Positions 9,401 through 16,618 of a stretch of DNA of 61,766 nt are shown here, piece by piece. The DNA lies in NCBI GenBank assembly GCA_023395515.1, contig JAEWZB010000079.1, positions 1 through 61,766 of the forward strand, read 5' to 3'. A model generated the notes under the pieces. It worked only from the letters and a program-made list of their open reading frames with translations. It was not told the DNA's origin and made no database searches. The stretch comes from Bacillota bacterium. GTDB lineage: Bacteria; Bacillota; Syntrophomonadia; Syntrophomonadales; Syntrophomonadaceae. Positions within the stretch are counted from its first letter, which is position 1. Each line of letters begins with the position of its first letter. Both the position numbers and the translations under genes were made by a program.

Positions 9401-9600
9401 TTCCTTTAGAATGCAGAATACTGGCTATTGCTGATGCTTATGATTCCATGACTAATGACAGACCTTACCGCAGGGCTATGTCACATCAACAAGCTATTAA
9501 GGAGTTATTAAGCAATGCCGGCCGGCAATTTGATCCGTTACTGGCCAAAAGGTTTGTGACTATGGTTGAAGAGTGGTGGGAAAACGATAGTGTCCAGTAA
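6454..9600 (+). CDS. Five-PAS GGDEF/HD-GYP cyclic-di-GMP signalling protein
   Basis: 1048 aa, no membrane segment. Five PAS domains are visible at about 15-125, 185-310, 318-440, 455-570 and 580-705; several end in the Asp-Ile-(Thr/Ser)-Glu-x-Lys linker. PAS 1 and PAS 4 are clearly similar to each other, which points to internal duplication. A coiled coil lies at about 126-180. The GGDEF domain has an intact Gly-Gly-Asp-Glu-Phe (781-785) and an inhibitory Arg-x-x-Asp site five residues before it. The HD-GYP domain has His912-Asp913, His965-His966-Glu and Gly973-Tyr-Pro975. Both synthesis and breakdown of c-di-GMP are therefore predicted, in one cytoplasmic sensor. GGAGG precedes the ATG. The 3' end overlaps the convergent DUF1287 gene by 41 bases. 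Confidence 0.95.
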   Translation: MSYQEQNHSLQKLSYVNNLLDNMNEILYTYDMAGFITFINKKSYDMLGFSPEEVIGKHLGDFVPERYRKRFILGLEQRIKEGKRDSYVLTVTHKNGSEKIIRLNVSPIIENCQFIGEMVLADDITEQRKAEKELKRYNQNLEAVSQELRAINEQLMATEEELRQQLEESEKNKDALADAHQKLEVLFDFLPDPAFAIDQEGQVTMWNRAMEELTGIKIRDILGKSNCEYAIPFYGKRRPLPIDLVLSDSNEAQKYYKNISFNNDTIFTEEYCPQLGVNGTYLSSKSSPLLDRKGCIMGAIQITRDISELKAKEDAIRESEEKYRNIIQSIEDGYFEVDISGNFNFFNRYLHQSVGYSANEMMGMSYRKVMDGENGEKVLRAFNRVYTTGKPVKEFGWYVTRKDGSKMFVESTILPIRNNGEIIGFRGLIRDISERKKAEEALQNSETNLQKQVKYLNTLINNLNEMFITYDLQGQISFVNRRSYDVLGYFPDEVLGKKVADFIVKEHKYLVLQAIQERLTNGGESSYELPLIHKDGKTRIIKLNASPIVDEKGTITGGMVLAEDVTASKMAEEQLRFSEARYRAIVEDQTELICRFLPNGSITFVNLAYCRYFSQEKNLVYGTNFIDIVYTDDKDMVRKCIGSLSPRSPVKAIEHRIQMPDGTVRWQHWTHRAIFNDHGTLIDYQSVGSDITERKLAEDQLKYLSRHDTLTGLFNRFHFEEQMKYFEHSQAAPMGLIMCDVDGLKLVNDTLGHDEGDELLRAVAHVISRSFRKNDIVARVGGDEFAILLPASKRRVVESAVNRIKESIRLYNQEHPKVPLSISMGCAVRYDTNVTMLELYQEADNNMYREKLHSGQSARSSIVHTLMKALEARDFITEGHGDRLQSLVEIMGKSLNLTNQRINDLKLLAQFHDIGKVGVPDSILFKQGPLTVEEYAIMKRHSEIGHRIALSAPELMLIADWILKHHEWWNGKGYPLGLSGEAIPLECRILAIADAYDSMTNDRPYRRAMSHQQAIKELLSNAGRQFDPLLAKRFVTMVEEWWENDSVQ

Positions 9601-10261
9601 TTTCCCAGCTTAAAAGACAGTCCTCTTCTTTAGCTATACTGGCATTATGGATAACCAGGGGTATGCCATGGTTTCCGCTGCGGTCACTAATAATACCGCA
9701 ATGCTCATTGCCATCAGCAAACCTCCAATAAACCACATCACCCCACTGCCACTCGGCTAAATTGCCCTGAACCTCCTTAGACAGCTCCAAACCATGTCTT
9801 TTGAAAAAAGTCATTTGATTAGGGACCCGGCGATGGTCAATATTAGGATCAGGACTGGCTAGTCCCCAGTTATCAGGATAAGCGGAGAAGTTTATTTTCA
9901 TGTCCTCATGCATAAGTTCTTGTAAATCTATGCCAGCATGGCGCAAGGCTCTAACCACCACATCTGTACAGGCTCCTTTATTCTTGTCCACATCACCGCC
10001 CGGATAAGGCATAACTTGATATGAAGCATCATAACGGGTAGCGTTTTTAACCTCTTGACGGGCTCCCAGCAGAATTAAATCGGGAGTGGTGAGTTTATCG
10101 GGAGGAATTTTCTCCACCGTAGATGGTTCATGAGTAGTGAATAGGTTGATAATATCACTTTTGGCCGGGTAATTTTTCCCCGGTGATGAAGTATGATACC
10201 AAAATAAAATTAATCCTGCCAATAAAGTTAAGACTATAATTATCCCCACTGCCCGTTTCAC
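9560..10261 (-). CDS. DUF1287 protein, membrane-anchored
   Basis: About 233 aa. An N-terminal anchor (Val-Gly-Ile-Ile-Ile-Val-Leu-Thr-Leu-Leu) is followed by a DUF1287 domain: Ala-Arg-x-Glu...Thr-Arg-Tyr-Asp, then Gly-Gly-Asp-Val-Asp...Gly-Ala-Cys-Thr-Asp-Val-Val-Val-Arg-Ala-Leu-Arg, Asp-His-Arg-Arg-Val-Pro-Asn, and Gly-Asp-Val-Val-Tyr-Trp...His-Cys-Gly-Ile-Ile-Ser-Asp. The Cys and His fit an NlpC/P60-like papain fold, but activity is unproven. I start it at the GTG at 10261, ten bases after AGGAGGGG; an in-frame TTG at 10309 lacks a ribosome site. The 3' end overlaps the GGDEF/HD-GYP gene by 41 bases, tail to tail. Confidence 0.85.
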   Translation of the reverse strand: MKRAVGIIIVLTLLAGLILFWYHTSSPGKNYPAKSDIINLFTTHEPSTVEKIPPDKLTTPDLILLGARQEVKNATRYDASYQVMPYPGGDVDKNKGACTDVVVRALRHAGIDLQELMHEDMKINFSAYPDNWGLASPDPNIDHRRVPNQMTFFKRHGLELSKEVQGNLAEWQWGDVVYWRFADGNEHCGIISDRSGNHGIPLVIHNASIAKEEDCLLSWEITGHYRFPTTLQP

Positions 10262-10501
10262 CTGTTTAAAACCCCTCCTATGGCCGGTTCTCAGCCTATA
10301 AGTTGACAAAACCCTAATATTTTTCCACTACCTTCATTGAGCTACTATGATAAAATGATATCTATGTCTTTATTATACTAGCAGAATTTAATTTTTTAAT
10401 TTAGGATTCTGATTACACTGCCCAAATCCCGATTCAAATAACGAACAATAGCTTTTAGTAACAATATCATCATTAAAAATTAACAACGGGAGAGATATAA
10501 T

Positions 10502-10921
10502 GTGATTACAACCGCAACCATAGTTCGGGGCATAAAAAGCGGAGCCTCAATTACCTGGGAGTTATCCAAGGTAGTTATCCCCGTTTATTTTATTATAACA
10601 TTTTTAAAATACACTCCCATACTAGGCTGGATTGCTGATTTTATGGTTCCGGTTATGACTTTGGTTGGTTTACCGGGGGAGACATCAGTACCTTTAGTTA
10701 TTGGTTATACATTAAACATTTACGCTGCTATCGGAGCTATGCTGCCCTTAGGCCTGAGTGTTAAGGAGATTACTATTTTGTCAGCCATGCTGCTTATAGC
10801 ACACGGTTTACCTATAGAAACGGCTATTGCTAAAAAGACGGGAGTTAAAACCTTTTCTTTAGTATTAGTCCGTATAATTCTTTCCTTTTTAATCGGTATT
10901 TTATTTAATTTCTGGTTGTAG
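10502..10921 (+). CDS. Gate-domain (nucleoside-recognition) membrane protein, first of pair
   Basis: 139 aa, hydrophobic, with four to five helices. The Gate pattern is seen in Pro-Val-Met-Thr-Leu-Val-Gly-Leu-Pro-Gly-Glu (about 50-60) followed by Tyr-Thr-Leu-Asn-Ile-Tyr-Ala-Ala-Ile-Gly, as in SpmA/SpmB and YjiH-type proteins. It is shorter than SpmA. The start is GTG at 10502 with GGGAGAG upstream. A second Gate protein follows after 13 bases, and the pair probably forms one membrane complex. The transported or sensed molecule is unknown; a role in sporulation is possible by analogy only. Confidence 0.78.
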   Translation: MITTATIVRGIKSGASITWELSKVVIPVYFIITFLKYTPILGWIADFMVPVMTLVGLPGETSVPLVIGYTLNIYAAIGAMLPLGLSVKEITILSAMLLIAHGLPIETAIAKKTGVKTFSLVLVRIILSFLIGILFNFWL

Positions 10922-10934
10922 CAGGAGGTTTTTT

Positions 10935-11396
10935 GTGGACTATATATCTATTTTAAATGAAGCTTTTTTCGGATGCCTGAAAAACATTGGGCAAATAGCG
11001 CTTATAGTAATCCCGCTTATGGTTTTCATTGAAATTTTAAAAGACTTAAATGCTTTAGAAAGGCTAACGGGCATTATGACGCCTATAACTAGCTTGATTG
11101 GGATTTCTAAAGAGGCCCGGCTGCCTATTTTAGCCGGACTAGTTTTTGGTATCAGTTATGGCGGGGGCATAATAATCGAGAGTGCTAAGGCGGGAAAATT
11201 AACTTATGATGATATTTACATCACTAATCTGTTTTTAGTAATATGCCATTCAGTTTTTGAAGATACTTTGCTTTTTGCGGCTATAGGAGCTAAATGGTTG
11301 CCGGTTTTGTTGGTCAGACTAGTATTAGCCATACTTATTTGTTACATAGTCAATAAAGTGGTAAGGTCACGCCTGGAGGTAGGACGGGCAACGTGA
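10935..11396 (+). CDS. Gate-domain (nucleoside-recognition) membrane protein, second of pair
   Basis: 153 aa with four to five helices. It carries the same Gate-type element: Met-Thr-Pro-Ile-Thr-Ser-Leu-Ile-Gly-Ile-Ser-Lys-Glu-Ala, then Gly-Leu-Val-Phe-Gly-Ile-Ser-Tyr-Gly-Gly-Gly. A GTG start at 10935 follows AGGAGG. It looks like the partner of the preceding gene, each half supplying one Gate repeat, as in the SpmA/SpmB arrangement. A hairpin terminator follows. Confidence 0.8.
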   Translation: MDYISILNEAFFGCLKNIGQIALIVIPLMVFIEILKDLNALERLTGIMTPITSLIGISKEARLPILAGLVFGISYGGGIIIESAKAGKLTYDDIYITNLFLVICHSVFEDTLLFAAIGAKWLPVLLVRLVLAILICYIVNKVVRSRLEVGRAT

Positions 11397-11428
11397 AAGA
11401 TAAGGCATGAGGTATGAGGTGTGTGACT

Positions 11429-11468
11429 ACTGGGCCGCTGGGGATTGTCCCCAGTGGTCTATTATTTT
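11429..11468 (+). terminator. Hairpin terminator after the Gate-domain pair
   Basis: CTGGGGA / TCCCCAG with a short TTG loop, extended by a weaker GGCC / GGTC stem and followed by TATTATTTT. The flanks (11400-11425 and 11515-11540) carry GAGGT/CCTAAC-type low-complexity strings like those near 40140. Confidence 0.65.
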
Positions 11469-11609
11469 AGAGAAGTGTTACCTCTAGGTCCTGACTGAGC
11501 TCTAAACCTCCCTAACCCCTAGCCCCCAATCTCACATCTTACCATAAGGGAGAAGGTTGTGGTATCATAAGGAAGACTGAGAGGATTTTTATAAAGGTGG
11601 TTATTATTT

Positions 11610-13697
11610 ATGGATCTTTTGGCCGGATTAAATAATGAACAGCAGCAAGCTGTTTTGCATATAGAAGGCCCTTGCATGGTTCTAGCCGGAGCTGGAAGTG
11701 GAAAAACCGGGGTATTAACGAGAAGAATTGCCCATTTGATTGAAGAAGGGGTTTCACCTAACCATATTTTAGCTATTACTTTTACTAATAAAGCGGCTCA
11801 AGAAATGAGAACCAGATTACATACGATGATTCCTAATTATTCAGGAGGATGGATTCAGACTTTTCACGCGGCCTGCTTTAAAATCTTACGCATGGATATA
11901 GAAAACCTCGGTTATAACAAAAACTTTACCATAATCGACGATAATGAAGCTAAAACCTTAATTAAAGCTGTCTTAAAAGAGGAAAATGATTATGAGAGTA
12001 AGCCGGAAGAATTTTTGTATGAATTTAAACAAGCGAAAAATAGCTTGATTAACTATGAAAATTACTTCGCGAATTTAAGTCATCCTTTGCATATAAGGGA
12101 TAAATATTTTCGTGTATTTCGCAGCTACAATTACCGGCTCAAGGAGTTAAATGCCCTGGACTTCGAAGACTTAATTGTTCTTTGTATTAAGCTTTTTAGG
12201 GATTATCCTGCGGTGCTTGATAAATATCAAAAATGGTTTAAGTATATAATGGTTGACGAGTATCAGGATACTAACTATGCCCAATATATGTGGGCTAAGC
12301 TCTTGGCTGCGGAAAGCGGAAATATATTTATTGTGGGAGACCCTGACCAGTCCATATATAGCTGGCGGGGAGCAGAACCGTATAATATTACCCGCTTTTT
12401 AAAAGACTATCCCCAATGTAAAGTTATAAAGTTAGAAAAAAATTACCGGTCAACCCAGACTATTTTAGATGCAGCTAATGCTGTAATTAAATATAATGAA
12501 AGCTTTGTGGATAAGAGCCTCTATACCGACAAAGGGGCCGGGGATAAGATAGTTCATTTCTGTGCCGGGGACAGTTTCCACGAAGCCGCTTTTGTAGCTG
12601 ATACTATATCAGAATTAGCTGCTAAAGCTAACCGGGACTTTAGGGAATTTGCGGTTTTTTATCGTACCCATGCCCAATCCCGAGCTATTGAGGAAGCTTT
12701 GTTAAGAAAAAATATCCCCTATAATATAGTGGGAGCCCGCAAGTTCTATGAACGTAAGGAAATTAGGGATATTATTGCTTACTTAAGACTTACTTGTAAT
12801 AATAGTGACCAATTAAGCTTTGCCCGGGTTATTAATGTGCCTAAACGGGGCATTGGAGATAAGACTCTGGAGAAAATTGCATTTTTTGCGGTAGAAAATA
12901 ACTTGTCGGTTTTAGAAGCTTTAATGTATGTTGACCAAATTCCGGGATTAGGTAAAAAGGTTACCGACAAACTGCAGGAATTTTACGGTATGATTAAATA
13001 TTTCTCCAGTTTAGCTGAAGCCGGCATTTCTATAGTGGAAATATTAGACCAGGTGATGGAAATGAGCAGCTATTTGCAAGACTTAAAAGAAAGCGGACAG
13101 CCGGATGTTCAGACCCGCATTGAGAACTTGCAGGAACTAAGATCTTTAGCCATAGAATTTGAAAGAGAAGAAAAACAAACCTTAGAAGATTTCTTAGCCC
13201 AAATTGCTCTGGTGCAAGATACTGATGATGTTGATCATAATGATGCCGTAGTTTTAATGACTTATCATGGAGCTAAAGGTCTGGAATTTCCCGTAGTTTT
13301 TATGACCGGTATGGAAGAGGGAGTTTTCCCTTCCTATCGTAGTAATAGCCCGGAAGAACTGGAAGAAGAAAGACGCTTGTGTTATGTAGGAATTACCCGG
13401 GCCATGGAACAGTTATTCCTCACCAATGCCGTTTCCCGGCTTTTATATGGTTATGAGCGCAGTAATCCCCCCTCCAGATTTTTAAAAGAAATACCGGAGG
13501 ATTTGCTGTCTACTTATACCAGACACGGAACTCCAGTGGTGAAAGCCCAGGTGGGATTTAGAGTTTTCCATAAGAAATTCGGGGCGGGATTAGTTATAGA
13601 TATTATTGAAGACGGTGAAGTGGCGATTATTGACTTTGACCAAGCCGGAACCAGGATGCTGCGTTTAGATATGGCACCTTTGGAAAAACTAAATTAA
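11610..13697 (+). CDS. pcrA: UvrD/PcrA-type DNA helicase
   Basis: 695 aa, full superfamily 1A helicase. Motifs in order: Q-motif Leu-Asn-x-Glu-Gln-Gln-Gln-Ala, Walker A Gly-Ala-Gly-Ser-Gly-Lys-Thr (Lys32), Ia Ile-Thr-Phe-Thr-Asn-Lys-Ala-Ala, II Val-Asp-Glu-Tyr-Gln-Asp-Thr, III Gly-Asp-Pro-Asp-Gln-Ser-Ile-Tyr-Ser-Trp-Arg-Gly-Ala, IV Leu-Glu-Lys-Asn-Tyr-Arg-Ser, V Thr-Tyr-His-Gly-Ala-Lys-Gly-Leu-Glu-Phe, VI Cys-Tyr-Val-Gly-Ile-Thr-Arg-Ala. It unwinds 3'-5' in repair and rolling-circle replication. The C-terminal 60 residues form the small Tudor-like tail seen in PcrA. ligA follows after 27 bases, the classical Firmicute pcrA-ligA order. Confidence 0.97.
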   Translation: MDLLAGLNNEQQQAVLHIEGPCMVLAGAGSGKTGVLTRRIAHLIEEGVSPNHILAITFTNKAAQEMRTRLHTMIPNYSGGWIQTFHAACFKILRMDIENLGYNKNFTIIDDNEAKTLIKAVLKEENDYESKPEEFLYEFKQAKNSLINYENYFANLSHPLHIRDKYFRVFRSYNYRLKELNALDFEDLIVLCIKLFRDYPAVLDKYQKWFKYIMVDEYQDTNYAQYMWAKLLAAESGNIFIVGDPDQSIYSWRGAEPYNITRFLKDYPQCKVIKLEKNYRSTQTILDAANAVIKYNESFVDKSLYTDKGAGDKIVHFCAGDSFHEAAFVADTISELAAKANRDFREFAVFYRTHAQSRAIEEALLRKNIPYNIVGARKFYERKEIRDIIAYLRLTCNNSDQLSFARVINVPKRGIGDKTLEKIAFFAVENNLSVLEALMYVDQIPGLGKKVTDKLQEFYGMIKYFSSLAEAGISIVEILDQVMEMSSYLQDLKESGQPDVQTRIENLQELRSLAIEFEREEKQTLEDFLAQIALVQDTDDVDHNDAVVLMTYHGAKGLEFPVVFMTGMEEGVFPSYRSNSPEELEEERRLCYVGITRAMEQLFLTNAVSRLLYGYERSNPPSRFLKEIPEDLLSTYTRHGTPVVKAQVGFRVFHKKFGAGLVIDIIEDGEVAIIDFDQAGTRMLRLDMAPLEKLN

Positions 13698-13724
13698 AAG
13701 ATTCTTTATTTCAGGAGGGTAATA

Positions 13725-15710
13725 ATGGACGCTGGCAAGGGCATAAAGGCTCTGCGGGAAGAAATAGAAAAACATGAATATCATTATTATGTCTTAGATA
13801 GTCCCCTTATAAGTGACCATGAATATGACCGCTTAATGCAAGAGCTGATTAAGCAGGAAAATGAACATCCTGAATTGATTACCCCTGATTCACCCACCCA
13901 AAGAGTAGGCGGACAACCGTTGGCTAAATTTAATACTTATCCTCACCGTACTGTCTTGTTAAGCCTGGAAAACGCCTTTTCTTTAGCAGATTTACGGGAT
14001 TTTGACCGGAGAGTATCTAAGCTGGTATCTAATCCTAGCTATGTAGTAGAGTTGAAAATTGACGGGGTCTCAATTTCATTAGTCTACGAAAATGGACTAT
14101 TAGTCACAGCAGCTACCCGAGGGGATGGACGAGTAGGAGAAGATGTTACAGCCAATGTAAAAACGGTTAAAACTATTCCCTTGAGGCTGCCCCAAGATAT
14201 ATCCAGGCTCGAAGTACGCGGGGAAGTATTTATGCCTAAAAGTGAATTTGTCAGGCTAAATATGGAAAAGGAAGAGCAGGGTGATAAAGTTTTTGCCAAT
14301 CCCCGTAATGCTGCGGCAGGTTCTTTAAGGCAGCTTGATCCTAATATAACGGCTAAACGGGCCTTATCGGCTTTCATTTATGATTTGCTGTACCTGGAAG
14401 GTGTAGAAATAGCTAATCAGAAACAAGCTTTAAATTATTTGCAGGAATTGAATTTACCTGTAAATAGAGAATGGCGTTTTTGTGAAAATATAGAGGAAGT
14501 CTATGAGTACTGTTTGCAATTCCAAGAACGGCGCCATGATTTACCTTATGAAATAGACGGAGTGGTTATAAAACTAAATTCTTTTAAAGATCGCAGTGAA
14601 TTGGGGCAAACTGCTAAAAGTCCCCGGTGGGCAATTGCGTATAAATTCCCTGCCGAGGAAAAGGAGACTAAATTAGAGCGCATAGAGCTCAATGTGGGCC
14701 GCACCGGAATAATAGCTCCTACTGCTATATTAACTCCGGTTTCGTTGGCAGGAACCACGGTCAGCCGGGCCAGCCTGCATAATTTTGATTTAGTTAAAGA
14801 AAAAGATATTCGTATCGGTGATACGGTTTTAGTCCATAAAGCCGGGGATATTATCCCGGAAATAATAACCCCAATTAAAGAAAAAAGAGCCGGTTCCGAG
14901 GAAGAAATTATACCTCCTGCTCATTGTCCGGTTTGTAACAGCTTAGCGGTTCGTCTGGATGAAGAGGTAGCCATCAGATGTGAGAATATTAACTGTCCGG
15001 CCCGGCTAAAGGAAAGCCTGATTTTCTTTGCTTCCAGGTCGGCTATGGATATCGAAGGTATGGGTCCGGCGGTTATTGACCAGCTCGTAGAAAAAGGACT
15101 GGTAGCTAGAATCGAAGACCTTTATGCTATTACTCAGGAACAGTTAGCAGAGTTGGAAAGAATGGGAGATAAATCGGCATCGAATTTAATAAATGCCATC
15201 AATTCCAGTAAAGAGCGGCCTTTGCACCGATTAATAACTGCTTTGGGAATTAGGCATATAGGAGCTAAAACCGCCCGGCTGCTGACGGAAGAAATTGATC
15301 ATATTGATAAGTTTAGAGAAGTAACCGCCGAGGAATTAGAAAATATCCCGGAAATAGGCGGAAAAATGGCGGAAAGCATTGTCAGCTTTTTTACTGAGCC
15401 GCGCAATATTGAAACTATCCAACGCTTAAAAGAATATGGAGTAAATGTAATTGAGCCCCGAGTTAAAGCAGCTCATACTATGTTAACCGGTAAAACCTTT
15501 GTTTTAACCGGTACTCTGGAAAAGTATACCCGCACGGAAGCCGGGGAACTTATTGAAGCTGTGGGGGGCAAAGTGACTAATAGTGTAAGCAAAAAGACTG
15601 ATTACGTAGTAGTTGGAGCAGATCCGGGCAGCAAATACGATAAAGCCGTGCAGCTAGGGGTCACGGCATTAAATGAAAACGAATTTATAGAACTGCTGGA
15701 AAAGGTCTAA
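13725..15710 (+). CDS. ligA: NAD-dependent DNA ligase LigA
   Basis: 661 aa, normal length. Domain Ia N-terminus with Tyr-His-Tyr-Tyr-Val-Leu-Asp-Ser-Pro and Tyr-Asp-Arg-Leu (NMN binding), adenylation domain with the nucleophile Lys111 in Lys-Ile-Asp-Gly, OB fold, four-Cys zinc finger (Cys401, Cys404, Cys419, Cys424), helix-hairpin-helix repeats, and a C-terminal BRCT domain (about 585-661). It seals nicks in replication and repair using NAD+. AGGAGGG precedes the ATG. It is co-directional with pcrA and probably in one operon. Confidence 0.98.
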   Translation: MDAGKGIKALREEIEKHEYHYYVLDSPLISDHEYDRLMQELIKQENEHPELITPDSPTQRVGGQPLAKFNTYPHRTVLLSLENAFSLADLRDFDRRVSKLVSNPSYVVELKIDGVSISLVYENGLLVTAATRGDGRVGEDVTANVKTVKTIPLRLPQDISRLEVRGEVFMPKSEFVRLNMEKEEQGDKVFANPRNAAAGSLRQLDPNITAKRALSAFIYDLLYLEGVEIANQKQALNYLQELNLPVNREWRFCENIEEVYEYCLQFQERRHDLPYEIDGVVIKLNSFKDRSELGQTAKSPRWAIAYKFPAEEKETKLERIELNVGRTGIIAPTAILTPVSLAGTTVSRASLHNFDLVKEKDIRIGDTVLVHKAGDIIPEIITPIKEKRAGSEEEIIPPAHCPVCNSLAVRLDEEVAIRCENINCPARLKESLIFFASRSAMDIEGMGPAVIDQLVEKGLVARIEDLYAITQEQLAELERMGDKSASNLINAINSSKERPLHRLITALGIRHIGAKTARLLTEEIDHIDKFREVTAEELENIPEIGGKMAESIVSFFTEPRNIETIQRLKEYGVNVIEPRVKAAHTMLTGKTFVLTGTLEKYTRTEAGELIEAVGGKVTNSVSKKTDYVVVGADPGSKYDKAVQLGVTALNENEFIELLEKV

Positions 15711-15716
15711 AATTAT

Positions 15717-15746
15717 GGAAGACAAGAGGCGTTTCCCGTGTCTTCC
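15717..15746 (+). terminator. Hairpin after ligA
   Basis: GGAAGACA (15717-15724) pairs with TGTCTTCC (15739-15746). There is no adjacent T run, so termination is uncertain; CCCCTGT-type repeats follow. Confidence 0.4.
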
Positions 15747-15854
15747 GGCCCCTGTTTCCCCCCCTGTCACGCCCCTGTCCCTCATTCCTTGCTTTATTTA
15801 TTTGCCGGGTAAATGTATAATCCTATTGTACTAATAGAAAAGTGGTGTTTATAC

Positions 15855-16544
15855 ATGACAGGAACAATAATAAATGCTTTAGCCATATTGCTGGCGGGCT
15901 TAGTTGGTCTTATGCTGCGCAAGGGCCTACCCGAGAATATGAGCAAGAGTATGCAGGATGGACTAGGTTTGTTAGTAATGATAATAGGTATTCAATTTGC
16001 TTTTAAGGCGGAAAACCTGGCTATAGTAGGGATTAGCTTGGCTTTAGGAGCCATTATCGGGGAATGGAGACAGTGGGAAGCTAAGCTGAATAGTTTAGGT
16101 GAAGTTCTCCAGCGGCGCTTTGGTAATGGCGAAGATAATCAATTTGTAAAAGGCTTTGTCTCGGCTAGTTTATTATTTTGTATAGGAGCTATGGCAGTTA
16201 TAGGGGCATTAGAGGACGGTTTAACCGGAAATTATCAAATATTATTGGTTAAGTCTATATTAGACGGCATTTTTTCTCTGATTTTTGCGGCTAGTATGGG
16301 GGTAGGAGTATTATTTTCGGCTCTGCCCGTATTTATTTATCAAGGTACTATTAGTTTAGCCGCCCAAGTTATAAAGCCTATCTTAACTGATCCGATGTTA
16401 AATAATATTACGGCCTTGGGCGGAGTTTTAATTGCCGGTTTAGGTCTTAATCTAGTGGGAGTTACCCGGATTCGGGTAGCTAACCTGCTGCCGGGGATTA
16501 TTATAGTTCCGTTCATAATGGTTATCTATGGGTTGTTTTTTTAA
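15855..16544 (+). CDS. DUF554 integral membrane protein
   Basis: About 229 aa with six to seven helices. The N-terminus Met-Thr-Gly-Thr-Ile-Ile-Asn-Ala-Leu-Ala-Ile-Leu-Leu-Ala-Gly is typical of DUF554 (YdfK/YqgA-like). The conserved Ala-Ile-Ile-Gly-Glu-Trp segment and Ile-Gly-Ala-Met-Ala-Val-Ile-Gly-Ala-Leu-Glu-Asp-Gly are also present. An upstream in-frame ATG at 15813 would add 14 residues without a membrane or family match, so I prefer 15855. Family function is not established; transport is assumed from topology. Confidence 0.88.
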   Translation: MTGTIINALAILLAGLVGLMLRKGLPENMSKSMQDGLGLLVMIIGIQFAFKAENLAIVGISLALGAIIGEWRQWEAKLNSLGEVLQRRFGNGEDNQFVKGFVSASLLFCIGAMAVIGALEDGLTGNYQILLVKSILDGIFSLIFAASMGVGVLFSALPVFIYQGTISLAAQVIKPILTDPMLNNITALGGVLIAGLGLNLVGVTRIRVANLLPGIIIVPFIMVIYGLFF

Positions 16545-16618
16545 ATTTCCCCTAAACATGGAAATTACCACTGTAAAAAGTGAAAAATAAAATGTCAGGG
16601 GGAAAAGAGGCCCAAAAT

